Positions 48,487-57,511 of a stretch of 64,000 bases of DNA are shown piece after piece. The notes under the pieces are model-generated. The model worked only from the letters and a program-made list of their open reading frames with translations. It searched no databases and was not told the origin of the DNA. Source of the stretch: Pseudodesulfovibrio sp. JC047 (GTDB lineage Bacteria > Desulfobacterota > Desulfovibrionia > Desulfovibrionales > Desulfovibrionaceae); NCBI RefSeq assembly GCF_010468615.1, contig NZ_WUEH01000013.1, positions 1-64,000 of the forward strand. Reading direction: 5' to 3'. Every line of letters starts with the position of its first letter. Position 1 is the stretch's first letter. Position numbers and translations under genes: made by a program.

Positions 48487-48843
48487 CTATTCTGCCAGAA
48501 AGTCGAACATGAACGCGTATGCATTGCGCATTTCGACTTCCAGAGTCTCAAAATGTGCATTGGCCGCTTCCATATCATTTGCCCTAGAGGCGTTTTCAAG
48601 GTTGAGGCAACACTCTCGCACCCGCTCAACACCAATGGTCGCGGCACCTCCCTTGAGAGAGTGGGCCAGGTGGCGCAATCGTTCATTGTCCTGCGCATGA
48701 AGAGCGTTCTTGATTTCCTGAATGCGTTTGGGTTCTTGAGAAATGAACACCGTGAACATTCTTTTGAGAAATGATCGCTTATCTGCCATTGATTCCAGAA
48801 ACTTACTGTCTATAATATCTTTGTGCACTGACGAAATCCTCAT
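48487..48843 (-). CDS. Stand-alone HPt phosphotransfer protein
   Basis: 118 residues, all helical. The phospho-acceptor is His61 in LAHSLKGGAATIG, the classic HPt motif. It has no kinase or receiver domain, so it must relay phosphate between partners encoded elsewhere. It stands alone on the minus strand with a good promoter. The 28 residues before the first conserved helix (VHKDIIDSKFLESMADKRS) fit the usual HPt N-terminus. Confidence 0.88.
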   Translation of the reverse strand: MRISSVHKDIIDSKFLESMADKRSFLKRMFTVFISQEPKRIQEIKNALHAQDNERLRHLAHSLKGGAATIGVERVRECCLNLENASRANDMEAANAHFETLEVEMRNAYAFMFDFLAE

Positions 48844-48881
48844 ATCTACACCGCCATGGTGTCAGTGTTGTGAAGTATCTG

Positions 48882-48910
48882 CTTATACGATGCCGTGCGT
48901 TTTTCGGCAA
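48882..48910 (-). promoter_or_regulatory. Promoter of the HPt gene
   Basis: On the minus strand TTGCCG (48910-48905), 17 bp, TATAAG (48887-48882), about 40 bases before the start codon. Confidence 0.6.
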
Positions 48911-49060
48911 CATCTTTGAAGCAGAAAGCGGTTCATGTGGAGGAGGTGGATGGCGGAAGTTGACGGTTGAATTGTGATTCGGAGGAATATGGGAAAGAAT
49001 ACATGGATCGTTGGTCTGGTGGGATTATATTTTTGTCGATCGAGATATGATGTCCAAATG

Positions 49061-49099
49061 ATAAAAGGGGTGAAAACAGACAGTTTTCACCCCTTTTAT
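49061..49099. terminator. Perfect 17-bp inverted repeat, bidirectional terminator
   Basis: ATAAAAGGGGTGAAAAC (49061-49077) and its exact complement at 49083-49099 enclose a five-base loop. A/T ends give a U-tract on both strands. It ends the ACT/paaK transcript on the minus strand. Confidence 0.9.
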
Positions 49100-49116
49100 C
49101 GTGTTTTAACGAGATA

Positions 49117-49548
49117 TTACATGGCGTACAGTGTGTCGCCAGGAATTGTGGCGATGTTATTTTTATGCAACAGCTCAATGCCTTGATCGGTTCGGTCAAA
49201 CCGGAAGATCAATACGGCTGAGTTGCCGCTTTGCTGGACAAAGGCGTACATGTATTCCACGTTGATTCCTGATTCTTGAAGCATGGTGAGGATGGCGTTT
49301 AACCCGCCAGGCACATCGGATACTTCCACAGCGACAACCGAGGTTCGCCCAACAGTGAATCCGGCTTCTTTCAGTGTGTCCTTGGCCTTGGTGAAGTCGG
49401 AAACAATAAGACGCAGAATGCCAAAGTCCGAAGTGTCTGCCAAGGAAAGCGCACGGATGTTGACGCCAGCCTCGGACAGGATGCGGGTGACCTCAGCGAG
49501 ACGTCCGGCACGGTTTTCCAAAAATATGGAGAGTTGGTCTACTTTCAT
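49117..49548 (-). CDS. Tandem ACT-domain protein
   Basis: 143 residues: two ACT domains, [27 protein letters not shown] (about 5-65) and [27 protein letters not shown] (about 70-140). Such domains bind amino acids. Genes of this type commonly follow paaK in anaerobes, and here it lies 26 bases downstream of paaK on the same transcript. A role as an aromatic-amino-acid sensor for the paaK product is inferred; the phenylalanine attenuator upstream fits that idea. Confidence 0.88.
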   Translation of the reverse strand: MKVDQLSIFLENRAGRLAEVTRILSEAGVNIRALSLADTSDFGILRLIVSDFTKAKDTLKEAGFTVGRTSVVAVEVSDVPGGLNAILTMLQESGINVEYMYAFVQQSGNSAVLIFRFDRTDQGIELLHKNNIATIPGDTLYAM

Positions 49549-49574
49549 AATGATCTCCTTCTGAATTGGAGGCG

Positions 49575-50879
49575 TTAGCCTTCTTTTCTCTTATCAATGA
49601 TGCGCTTGGCCTTGCCCGTGGAGCGTTCAATCTCCTTGGGACTGACCAATTTTACCTTGGCGGTGACGCCGAGGAATTCTTTAATGTTTTTCATTACCTT
49701 TGATTCGACCCGTTGTAAATTCTTAATCTCATCCGAGAAGATGGATTCATTGACTTCGACATGAACTTCCAACGTGTCCAGGTTGGCCTGCCGATCAACA
49801 ATAAGTTGATAGTGCGGTGTTAACCCTTCGGTTTTTATGAGAATGGATTCAATTTGTGAGGGGAAGACATTGACGCCACGAATGATGAGCATGTCATCGG
49901 AACGGCCAGAAATACGTTTCATACGGGCCGTGGTTCGGCCACATTTGCATGGGGCGGTGTTCAGGCTTGTCAGATCGCGAGTCCGGTAGCGGATGAGGGG
50001 AATTCCTTCTTTGGTCAAGGTGGTGAAGACGAGTTCGCCTTCTTCGCCCGGGCCGACAGGTTCGCCTGTTTCCGGATTGATGGTTTCTGCCAGAAAGTGG
50101 TCTTCCTGAATGTGCAGACCATCTTGGGCTTCGAGACATTCAATGGCCACGCCTGGTCCCATGATTTCGGACAGTCCATAGATGTCAATGGCCTTGATAC
50201 CGAGTTTCTGTTCGATTTCGAGGCGCATTTCATTGGTCCATGGTTCTGCACCGAAAATGCCGACGCGCAGTGGAAGGTCTTTGATGTCGATCCCCATTTC
50301 CTTTCCTGTTTCGGCCAGAAACAATGCATAGGACGGGGTGGCACAGATGACGTCCGGGGCAAAGTCCTTGAGCAGGGCGACCTGTCGTCTGGTGGCTCCA
50401 CCGGAGATAGGGACAACGGTCGCTCCCAGTGTTTCCGCACCGTAGTGAACGCCCAGTCCGCCAGTGAACAGCCCGTAGCCATAGGAGTTGTGAACTGTGT
50501 CGCTGGCCGAAGCTCCGGCAGCCATGAAAGCGCGGGCCATGAGTTCGCCCCAGTTCTGGATGTCTCGTTTGGTGTAGCCGACAACGGTGGCCGTGCCGGT
50601 TGTGCCCGACGAGGAGTGAATGCGGACGATTTGGTCTTTGGGCACGGAAAAAAGGCCGAAGGGGTATTGGTCACGGAGGTCCTGCTTGACCGTGAATGGC
50701 AGCCGAGTAAGGTCCTTCAGACTTTTTATATCCTGCGGTTTTACTCCCTTTTCATCAAAGGATTTTTTGTAAAAGGGGACAGTGGCATAGACGCGTTCGC
50801 ATAAAGCCTGAAGTCTGCGGAGCTGGAGTTTTTCCAGGTCCTCCCTTGGCAGGGTTTCGTTTTTGATGTCGTAAATCAT
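49575..50879 (-). CDS. paaK: Phenylacetate-CoA ligase
   Basis: 434 residues, adenylate-forming enzyme. The AMP-binding loop [16 protein letters not shown], the [10 protein letters not shown] motif and the C-terminal hinge YRTRDLTSL identify PaaK. In anaerobes it often runs in the direction phenylacetyl-CoA to phenylacetate with ATP gain during phenylalanine oxidation. ATG 50879 follows AAGGAGG. Expression appears governed by a phenylalanine leader attenuator upstream (50922-51053). Confidence 0.94.
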   Translation of the reverse strand: MIYDIKNETLPREDLEKLQLRRLQALCERVYATVPFYKKSFDEKGVKPQDIKSLKDLTRLPFTVKQDLRDQYPFGLFSVPKDQIVRIHSSSGTTGTATVVGYTKRDIQNWGELMARAFMAAGASASDTVHNSYGYGLFTGGLGVHYGAETLGATVVPISGGATRRQVALLKDFAPDVICATPSYALFLAETGKEMGIDIKDLPLRVGIFGAEPWTNEMRLEIEQKLGIKAIDIYGLSEIMGPGVAIECLEAQDGLHIQEDHFLAETINPETGEPVGPGEEGELVFTTLTKEGIPLIRYRTRDLTSLNTAPCKCGRTTARMKRISGRSDDMLIIRGVNVFPSQIESILIKTEGLTPHYQLIVDRQANLDTLEVHVEVNESIFSDEIKNLQRVESKVMKNIKEFLGVTAKVKLVSPKEIERSTGKAKRIIDKRKEG

Positions 50880-50921
50880 TCCGTGAGCCTCCTTGCACGG
50901 CCTTGATCGGCCAGTGGTGAC

Positions 50922-50995
50922 AAAATAAAAAACCACGGTCCTTTCGGCCCGTGGTCTGTGTTAGCGTTTTTTTTCGCTCCAAAATACTCCACGAA
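50922..50995 (-). promoter_or_regulatory. Phenylalanine transcription attenuator of paaK (terminator/antiterminator)
   Basis: Minus strand: ACCACGG and CCGTGGT (50955-50949 and 50938-50932) form a terminator stem followed by TTTTTTATTTT (50931-50922). An alternative pairing exists: TTCGTGG (50995-50989) with CCACGGG (50954-50948), seven pairs including two G-T, enclosing a small AGCG-A8-CGCT hairpin. The two structures share CCACGG and exclude each other. The leader stop codon lies four bases before the antiterminator arm, so a ribosome finishing the leader would cover it and allow termination, while one stalled at Phe codons would not. Confidence 0.8.
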
Positions 50996-50999
50996 CCTC

Positions 51000-51053
51000 C
51001 TACTGGGGGCACATAAAGAAGAAAAAGAAGCGAAATGCGTAGCAATTTTTCAT
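51000..51053 (-). CDS. Phenylalanine-rich leader peptide of the paaK attenuator
   Basis: 17 codons, ATG at 51053-51051, TAG at 51002-51000. The peptide is MKNCYAFRFFFFFMCPQ: six Phe in total, five consecutive, plus one Tyr. The codon run TTC TTT TTC TTC TTT is what leader peptides of phe operons show. The ribosome site is modest (GAGG about 13 bases upstream), as is common in leaders. It has no likely function as a protein; its role is ribosome stalling. Confidence 0.78.
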   Translation of the reverse strand: MKNCYAFRFFFFFMCPQ

Positions 51054-51202
51054 GACGCTGAGACTGCCTCATGTTCCAGACCTCGTCAAGAGGTTTATCG
51101 AGCCCCGACAGTGTTTGCCGTGAGGACTCCATACGACCAGCCATTGCGAACCGGGGCAAAGTGCATTACATGGCTATGAAACGATCACTGAATGGAGGAT
51201 AT

Positions 51203-51793
51203 ATGCAGTTCAGGGAATTGATGGAACGAAATAGGTCACGGCGGACTTTTGACGAGTCTCGTCCTGTTGCCATGGAAACATTGGTCGAACTGATTGCATT
51301 GACTCGATTCATGCCGTCGGGAAGGAATATGCAGCCTTTGAAATATTTTGCCGTGACTGACCCGGACCAATGCGCTGCTTTGTTTCCCCTTTTGGGCTGG
51401 GCTGGATACCTCAAGGATTGGAAAGGTCCGGCAGAAGGAGAGCGGCCAACCGGCTATATCATCATGCTTTTGGATAAGGATCTGGCGGATGATCCCGGAT
51501 GTGATCACGGGATAGCCAGTCAGTCCATCATGCTTGGAGCGGTTGAAAAAGGTCTTGGCGGATGTATTATCGGAACGTGTAACAGAAAAAAGATGGGCGA
51601 GGTACTCGACCTGTCCGAAAAATACGATATACTGTTGGTCTTGGCATTGGGTGTTCCCACTCAGGATGTGGTTGTGGAACCGCTTCCCTCTGACGGCAGT
51701 ATCACGTATTGGAGTGGAGACGATGGCAGACACCATGTTCCCAAACGTGGGATGGATGAGCTGCTTGTTGGGTGCTACCCTGAAAAAGATTAA
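51203..51793 (+). CDS. Nitroreductase-family FMN oxidoreductase
   Basis: 196 residues. FMN-binding features are visible: ELMERNRSRRTFDESRPV at the N-terminus, RFMPSGRNMQPLKYFAV and ALGVPTQDVVVEPL. It reduces nitro compounds, quinones or flavins with NAD(P)H in the general family; the substrate cannot be told. ATG 51203 follows GGAGG by four bases. It is divergent from paaK and 27 bases before rsfS. Confidence 0.9.
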   Translation: MQFRELMERNRSRRTFDESRPVAMETLVELIALTRFMPSGRNMQPLKYFAVTDPDQCAALFPLLGWAGYLKDWKGPAEGERPTGYIIMLLDKDLADDPGCDHGIASQSIMLGAVEKGLGGCIIGTCNRKKMGEVLDLSEKYDILLVLALGVPTQDVVVEPLPSDGSITYWSGDDGRHHVPKRGMDELLVGCYPEKD

Positions 51794-51820
51794 AAGGTAT
51801 CGAAAGATACGAGGATTACA

Positions 51821-52189
51821 TTGTTGAACAAAGAAAAGAAATTTGCGCAGATGAAGAGTGAAGACAAAGCTCGGAGAGTCGCACAATGGCTTGATGAAAA
51901 ACAGGGCGAAAAGATTGTGGCTATCGATGTCTCGAAAATGAGTTCGGTCACCGATATGACAATCGTGGTTTCTGCCCGTGGTGTGAAACATGCCAAGGCC
52001 CTGGCGGAATTTGTTTTGGACAAGGCCGCTGAAGAGAATATCGAATTCCTGAGTATGGAAGGGCATAAAACAGGTGAGTGGGTCCTCGTTGATCTGAATG
52101 ACGTGCTGGTTCATGTCTTTCTGGATGAATTGCGAGGATTTTACAATATCGAAGGGATGTGGGCGGAAGCACCGCAACTCGAAATTTAG
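51821..52189 (+). CDS. rsfS: Ribosome silencing factor RsfS
   Basis: 122 residues. The family pattern is clear: GEKIVAIDVSKMSSVTDMTIVVSARGVKHAKALAE and GHKTGEWVLVDLNDVLVHVF. RsfS binds L14 and blocks subunit joining in starvation. TTG 51821 has GAGG six bases upstream; ATG 51851 lacks a site. The gpmI start lies 18 bases beyond the stop. Confidence 0.92.
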   Translation: MLNKEKKFAQMKSEDKARRVAQWLDEKQGEKIVAIDVSKMSSVTDMTIVVSARGVKHAKALAEFVLDKAAEENIEFLSMEGHKTGEWVLVDLNDVLVHVFLDELRGFYNIEGMWAEAPQLEI

Positions 52190-52207
52190 CCAATGGCTGG
52201 AGGCGAA

Positions 52208-53740
52208 ATGGCCGAACCGAAGAAAACACTGCTGTTGATTCTGGACGGATGGGGCATTGCGCCCGAGAGCGAGGGCAATTGCGTTCGTAACGCCCCAACG
52301 CCTCATCTGGATAGGCTTCTGGCACAGTATCCCAACACCCGTCTGACCTGTTCGGGACGGGCTGTGGGACTGCCTGACGGCTTCATGGGCAATTCCGAAG
52401 TTGGTCATATGAATATCGGTGGCGGTCGTATCGTCTATCAGGACATGACTCGTATTGACCTTTCGTTGGAGGACGGCAGTTTTTACGCAAATCCAACGCT
52501 CTTGAGCCTGATGGAAAAGACCAAGGCCGGAAGTGGCCGTTTGCATCTCATGGGTCTGGTCTCAGATGGCGGTGTTCACAGTCATCAGAACCACATCTAT
52601 GCCGCGCTCAGGGTGGCCAAGGAACAGGGAGTGCCCGAAGTCTTTGTCCATGCCTTCATGGATGGGCGGGATACCTCGCCGACCAGCGGATTGGGGTATA
52701 TGCGGCAGTTGATAGCCGCGATGGACGAGATTGGAATTGGGCGAATTGCGACCGTGAGTGGTCGGTATTGGGCCATGGATCGGGATAAGCGTTTTGATCG
52801 CAATGCGCTTGCGTACAAGGCACTGGTTTCCGGGGAAGGTGTGACCATGACCGATCCCATGTCCGGAATACAGGCTTCGTATGATCGGGATGAGACAGAC
52901 GAATTCATCAAACCGAGTGTTATCCACGGTGTGGATGGGCAGATCGGTGATGGAGATGGCGTGTTTTTCTTCAATTTCCGGGCAGATCGAGCACGGCAGT
53001 TGTGCCGTTCGCTTTATGCATCGGATTTCAACGAATTCCCGCGTGAATCGGTGCCGGCAATGGCGGATTTCGTGACCATGACACAATACGAGTCCTCGTT
53101 TCCCATGCCCGTGGCGTTTCCGCCGGAAACCTACAGTGGAACGCTGGGGGAAGTCGCGTCCGGTCAGGGTATGAAGCAGTTGCGAATTGCCGAAACCGAG
53201 AAATATGCGCATGTGACCTATTTCCTCAATTGTGGGCGGGAAGACCCGTTCCCGAATGAGGATCGGGTCATGGTGCCTTCGCCTCGCGAGGTCGCGACAT
53301 ACGATCAAAAACCGCAAATGAGTGCGGACGAAGTAACTGATACGCTCAGACGCAAATTCCCGGAATATGACCTGTGCGTCTGCAATCTTGCCAATTTGGA
53401 TATGGTGGGACATACCGGTATCATCGATGCGGCAAAACAGGCGTGTGTGACCGTGGATGCGTGTGTGGGCCGGATTGTGGAAACGGTTCTGGAAGCTGGT
53501 GGGCGCATGTTATTGACCGCTGACCATGGCAATGCCGAAAAGTTGATTGCCGATGACGGCAGTCCGCATACCGCGCATACGACCAATCCTGTTCCTTTGG
53601 TATATATTGAAAAAGGGTGTGAAGATGCTGAGCTTGAAGAGGGGATTCTGGGCGATTTGGCTCCGACGATCCTTGGATTGTGGGGCGTTGAGCAGCCCGC
53701 TGAAATGACCGGAAAGAACCTGGTCAAAAAGAGAAGATAA
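52208..53740 (+). CDS. gpmI: 2,3-bisphosphoglycerate-independent phosphoglycerate mutase
   Basis: 510 residues, alkaline phosphatase fold. Asp13 (ILDGWG) and the phosphorylated Ser63 (MGNSEVGHMN) are metal-site and catalytic residues; the later TADHGNAEK and DMVGHTG motifs complete the site. It interconverts 3- and 2-phosphoglycerate using Mn2+. ATG 52208 follows GGAGG by four bases. Confidence 0.96.
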   Translation: MAEPKKTLLLILDGWGIAPESEGNCVRNAPTPHLDRLLAQYPNTRLTCSGRAVGLPDGFMGNSEVGHMNIGGGRIVYQDMTRIDLSLEDGSFYANPTLLSLMEKTKAGSGRLHLMGLVSDGGVHSHQNHIYAALRVAKEQGVPEVFVHAFMDGRDTSPTSGLGYMRQLIAAMDEIGIGRIATVSGRYWAMDRDKRFDRNALAYKALVSGEGVTMTDPMSGIQASYDRDETDEFIKPSVIHGVDGQIGDGDGVFFFNFRADRARQLCRSLYASDFNEFPRESVPAMADFVTMTQYESSFPMPVAFPPETYSGTLGEVASGQGMKQLRIAETEKYAHVTYFLNCGREDPFPNEDRVMVPSPREVATYDQKPQMSADEVTDTLRRKFPEYDLCVCNLANLDMVGHTGIIDAAKQACVTVDACVGRIVETVLEAGGRMLLTADHGNAEKLIADDGSPHTAHTTNPVPLVYIEKGCEDAELEEGILGDLAPTILGLWGVEQPAEMTGKNLVKKRR

Positions 53741-53982
53741 TGGTTGAATCAAAGAAGCCTCTGACCCCGGTCAAGCCCACAGGTATGGAATTGATATTCC
53801 TGTATCCCTGTCCGCATTGTGGCCGGGAAGTCCCTCTTATTGCCCCGTCCCGTCCTGCCATGGCGCAGTGTGACGCGTGCCGGGAAAATTTTCCGATTGT
53901 CCCGGTGGATGATCGGACCATTCGGTACATGAAACTTGTTCTTGCGGGCGGTAAGGCCGGGATTGACCCGGACTTTTTATAA
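53740..53982 (+). CDS. Small zinc-ribbon protein
   Basis: 80 residues with two CxxC knuckles, CPHCG (about residue 24) and CDACR (about residue 44), making a probable zinc ribbon. It overlaps the gpmI stop by one base (TAATG). The rest is uncharacterised (PTGMELIFLYPCPHCGREV). Terminator at 54004. Confidence 0.78.
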   Translation: MVESKKPLTPVKPTGMELIFLYPCPHCGREVPLIAPSRPAMAQCDACRENFPIVPVDDRTIRYMKLVLAGGKAGIDPDFL

Positions 53983-54003
53983 TCATCGTTTCGAGACAAA
54001 GAG

Positions 54004-54042
54004 AGCCGGTCAAATCCTGAAGGATTTGACCGGCTTTTTTTT
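54004..54042 (+). terminator. Rho-independent terminator
   Basis: AGCCGGTCAAATCC and GGATTTGACCGGCT form a perfect 14-bp stem around TGAA, followed by eight T. Confidence 0.95.
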
Positions 54043-54162
54043 ATAGATTTTCTCTCAATAAAATCTAGATAAAAGTATATTTATTTGATTTATAAAAGCT
54101 TTTATTGTCGAGATACGGCGTCTTCATTTGATGTTGTTGAAAGTGTCTTTTGAGTGGATGTG

Positions 54163-55065
54163 TTATTTCGTTGCCGACTTTTTGTACTGCATGAGACAAT
54201 TCCCAGCCACAATGAAGCCGAGACCAGCAACAGTCGCGGGCAGGATTTCTTCTCCCACGAGGAAATGGATGAAGATGAGCGAAAGGAATGGGGAAAGGAA
54301 AATGAGATTCGCGATACGGGCTGTGCCGCCGCCGTCCGGGGTCGCGGCGTACTTCATGGCGGTGAGCCAAAGGGCGAACGTGATACCCATTTCGAAAATG
54401 CCAACATAGAGCGCAGCAAGGGCCGCTTTGGTGGAGACTGTTGGCAGCTCTGAGACGCAGAGTGTGGTCACAAGAATGAGTGGGAACGCGCAGAGGAATC
54501 CAAGCAGAAGTCCTGCCAGAGGTTCAGCGGTGCTCCGGGTGTTGAAAATCCAATACACCGCCCAGATAACCGTGCTTGCCAGAGCCAGGCCGACGCCGGT
54601 GAGGTTGGAGAATTCGAGGGAGAAGGGATTGCCATGGGTGGAAATGACCACAATACCGAAATAGCTGAGACAGATGGCTCCCAAGTCCTTACTTGACATC
54701 TTCTGGCCCAGAAGTGGGATGGACAAAAGAGAGAGGGTGATGGCCCAAGTGTAATTAATCGGTTGGGCCTCCTGTGCCGGAAGCAGGTCATACGCTTTGA
54801 AAAGTATGATGTAGTAGAGAAACGGATTAAGTATGCCAAGCAGGGCCGAACGGAGCATCTCACGGCGTGGCATTGCGAAAAGTTGATGCAGGGTGCCTTG
54901 AAAGGCCATAATTCCAGCCAGGGCCACAATAGATGTGGTGCAGGCAATGAGCAGAAGTTGGAAGGGGTCCAGTTCGGTCAGGGCTATTTTGAAGGCTGAG
55001 GCCACCGTGGACCAGATGCCCACGGTGACCAGCCCGAAGAAAATGGCTTTTTTGCTGTTTGTCAC
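54163..55065 (-). CDS. EamA-family (DMT) transporter
   Basis: 300 residues, about ten transmembrane helices in two EamA repeats (TVGIWSTVASAFKIALTELDPF, then GVGLALASTVIWAVYWIFN). DMT exporters move amino acids, purines or metabolites. The GTG start at 55065 has no good ribosome site; it lies six bases after the LOG gene stop, so coupling may help. Confidence 0.88.
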   Translation of the reverse strand: MTNSKKAIFFGLVTVGIWSTVASAFKIALTELDPFQLLLIACTTSIVALAGIMAFQGTLHQLFAMPRREMLRSALLGILNPFLYYIILFKAYDLLPAQEAQPINYTWAITLSLLSIPLLGQKMSSKDLGAICLSYFGIVVISTHGNPFSLEFSNLTGVGLALASTVIWAVYWIFNTRSTAEPLAGLLLGFLCAFPLILVTTLCVSELPTVSTKAALAALYVGIFEMGITFALWLTAMKYAATPDGGGTARIANLIFLSPFLSLIFIHFLVGEEILPATVAGLGFIVAGNCLMQYKKSATK

Positions 55066-55071
55066 GGGTGT

Positions 55072-55731
55072 TTAAATGATGACGTGTTTTTTAATGTGAT
55101 TGACGACCTCTTCGACATCGTCGGTGACAAAGAACAGGTTGAGGTCATCTTCATTGCAGAATTTGTTGGTGACAAGCTGTGTCTTGAACCAGTCGATGAG
55201 CCCGCCCCAAAATTCCGTGCCGAACAGGACGATGGGGAACGGCTTGATGCGATGTGTTTGGATCAGCACCAGTGCTTCAGAGAGTTCATCCAGCGTGCCA
55301 TATCCGCCGGGCAGGGCCACGTAGGCCAGCGCGTATTTGATGAACATGAGCTTGCGGATGAAGAAATACCGAAATTCGCTCTTGATATTCATGTATGGAT
55401 TGTTGTGTTGTTCCATGGGCAGGTGAATATGCAGACCGATGGATTCGCCTCCGTTATCATACGCGCCTTTGTTGCCCGCTTCCATCAGCCCCGGACCTCC
55501 GCCGGTGATGATGGAGTAGCCCGCATCTGACAGTGCCTTGGAGAGTTCCACGGTTTTTTCATAGAGAGGATCTTCCGGTTTGACTCGGGCTGAGCCAAAC
55601 ATGGAAACCGCAGGGCCGATTTCCGAAAGGTTTTCGAATCCGTCCACGATTTCCGACATAATTTTGAAAAGCCGCCAGGACTCGTGGATAGACAGGTCAT
55701 CAATGAGATATTGTTTGGAGCGGTGGATCAT
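55072..55731 (-). CDS. LOG-family (lysine decarboxylase-like) nucleoside phosphoribohydrolase
   Basis: 219 residues. Signature motifs GGGPGLMEAGNKGA and PGGYGTLDELSEAL define the LOG family, which cleaves nucleoside 5'-monophosphates (cytokinin activation in some organisms). ATG 55731 follows AAGGAG. A longer upstream frame is rejected. It is followed by the EamA gene in the same operon; a nucleoside-product export link is speculative. Confidence 0.88.
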   Translation of the reverse strand: MIHRSKQYLIDDLSIHESWRLFKIMSEIVDGFENLSEIGPAVSMFGSARVKPEDPLYEKTVELSKALSDAGYSIITGGGPGLMEAGNKGAYDNGGESIGLHIHLPMEQHNNPYMNIKSEFRYFFIRKLMFIKYALAYVALPGGYGTLDELSEALVLIQTHRIKPFPIVLFGTEFWGGLIDWFKTQLVTNKFCNEDDLNLFFVTDDVEEVVNHIKKHVII

Positions 55732-55901
55732 GAATTCTCCTTGGATGTCGATTGGAATTGTTGCCTGGAAACGGTTTATAAGGCATGTAATTGTGACGGC
55801 GGATATCGAATCCCGCTTGTAGACACAGTACACAGATTCTTCTTCTTTCGAAAGCGGATTTTGCCACTTTCCACAGGGAGATGACAAGCAAAGGAACATC
55901 A

Positions 55902-57509
55902 ATGAAAATTACTTTCATGGGCGCGGCTCGAACCGTCAGTGGCTCCTGCTATATTCTTGAATGTGGGAACACGCGGTTTGCTGTTGATTGCGGTTTGCAT
56001 CAGGGCAATAAGGAAATTGAAAAGCGGAACTGGAATCTTGAGAATTATGATGGGAAAAATTTGGATTTTATCCTGATAACCCATGCGCATATTGATCATA
56101 CCGGACTCCTTCCGGCTCTTGTCTCCAAAGGATTCAAGAATCCCATCTATTGCACGGCACCAACTCGGGATTTGTTGGAGATCATGTTGCTCGACAGTGC
56201 GCACATTCAGGAGATGGAAGCGGAATGGACCAACCGCAAGCGGTTGCGGACCGGTGGGCAGCCGGTACGGCCATTGTATGCCATTCCAGATGCCGAGAAG
56301 ACCATCCCGCTGTTCGCGACCGTTAAGTATTCGGAGACATTTGAACCCGCGCCAGGAATCAAGGTCACCTATATGAATGCCGGGCATATCTTGGGGTCGG
56401 CCTTTATTGAAATCGAATATGAGCAGGACGGCAAGAAGACCAAGGCGGTTTTTTCGGGCGACCTGGGCCGACCTGAACAGTTGATTGTCGAGGACCCCAG
56501 CGATGTGGATTGCGCAGACTACCTGTTTCTCGAATCGACCTACGGGAATCGAAATCACAAGGATGAAGAAGGAAGTCTGGAAGAACTGGGCGAGGCCATT
56601 GCCTATAGCTACAAGCACGGAGAAAAGGTTGTTATTCCGGCGTTTGCCGTGGAACGGTCCCAACAGATTATTTACAGCTTGTTTTTGTTGAGAAAACAGG
56701 GAAAACTGCCCGACGACATGCCCGTGTATCTGGATAGCCCGTTGGCAATCCGTGCGACGGAAATTTTCAGGAAGCACCCTGAGTTTTTTGACAATGAAAC
56801 ACAAGAGCTTATCAAGAATGGGGAGAATCCTCTGGATCTTCCCAATCTGAAATTTACCGAGAGTCGGGAACAATCGCAGGCTATTAATGAGACGCGAGGT
56901 CCGGCAGTCGTGATATCCGCCAGCGGCATGGCGAATGCCGGACGTATCAAGCACCATTTGCGGCATAATTTATGGCGTTCTGGTGCCAGTGTGGTCTTTG
57001 TCGGATGGCAGGGCGTTGGAACACCCGGGCGAAAGATCGTTGGCGGTGCGAAAAAGATTCGGATTTTTGGTGAAGAAGTGGCGATTAACGCCAAGGTGTT
57101 TACCATCAATGGATTTTCCGGCCATGCCGGACAGGATGAGCTGATGAATTGGCTGGGGACGATGCAGGGGAAACCGATGAAGGTCATTCTCGTGCACGGC
57201 GAAGCCGAGGTCCAGAAGGAATTTGGTGCACTTATTACCGAGAAATTTGGTTTTGAAGTGCATATTCCTGAATATATGGAAGAAATTGAATTGGAACCCG
57301 GGCGGGAATTTCAGCCTGTGGTGGATATGGCCGTTGCCCGCCCCCGGGTGGATTGGAGTTTCCTGTTGGCGGATTCCGAAAAACTGTACGAGGAGTTGCG
57401 GGAACGGGTGAAAGGTGTCGAGGACCGGCCATGGGTCGATCAGGCGGAATTACGAGACAAACTGCTTGATATTAATCGTCATATTGTTGAACTTGTCTCG
57501 GAAATGTAA
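55902..57509 (+). CDS. Beta-CASP metallo-beta-lactamase fold RNA-processing hydrolase
   Basis: 535 residues. The MBL HxHxDH motif THAHIDHTG near residue 60, a further SGDLGRPEQ, the beta-CASP insert with YGNRNHKDEE and the C-terminal FSGHAGQDELMNWL and VHGEAEVQKEFGAL motifs match the Ysh1/CPSF-type bacterial family. It is probably an RNase or 5'-end nuclease. ATG 55902 follows AAGGAA. Confidence 0.88.
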   Translation: MKITFMGAARTVSGSCYILECGNTRFAVDCGLHQGNKEIEKRNWNLENYDGKNLDFILITHAHIDHTGLLPALVSKGFKNPIYCTAPTRDLLEIMLLDSAHIQEMEAEWTNRKRLRTGGQPVRPLYAIPDAEKTIPLFATVKYSETFEPAPGIKVTYMNAGHILGSAFIEIEYEQDGKKTKAVFSGDLGRPEQLIVEDPSDVDCADYLFLESTYGNRNHKDEEGSLEELGEAIAYSYKHGEKVVIPAFAVERSQQIIYSLFLLRKQGKLPDDMPVYLDSPLAIRATEIFRKHPEFFDNETQELIKNGENPLDLPNLKFTESREQSQAINETRGPAVVISASGMANAGRIKHHLRHNLWRSGASVVFVGWQGVGTPGRKIVGGAKKIRIFGEEVAINAKVFTINGFSGHAGQDELMNWLGTMQGKPMKVILVHGEAEVQKEFGALITEKFGFEVHIPEYMEEIELEPGREFQPVVDMAVARPRVDWSFLLADSEKLYEELRERVKGVEDRPWVDQAELRDKLLDINRHIVELVSEM

Positions 57510-57511
57510 CT

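Larger units (their letters stand above)
50880..51202. promoter_or_regulatory. Regulatory gap between paaK and nitroreductase genes
   Basis: 323 bases. The left part carries the minus-strand attenuator and leader peptide. The right part (51054-51202) must hold promoters for both directions; a TTGACG (minus strand, about 51093-51088) is the best -35, but its -10 partner is weak. Confidence 0.5.

Noticed and set aside
48974-49186. 70-codon plus-strand frame
   Set aside because: It runs through the bidirectional terminator and into the ACT gene antisense; no family features.
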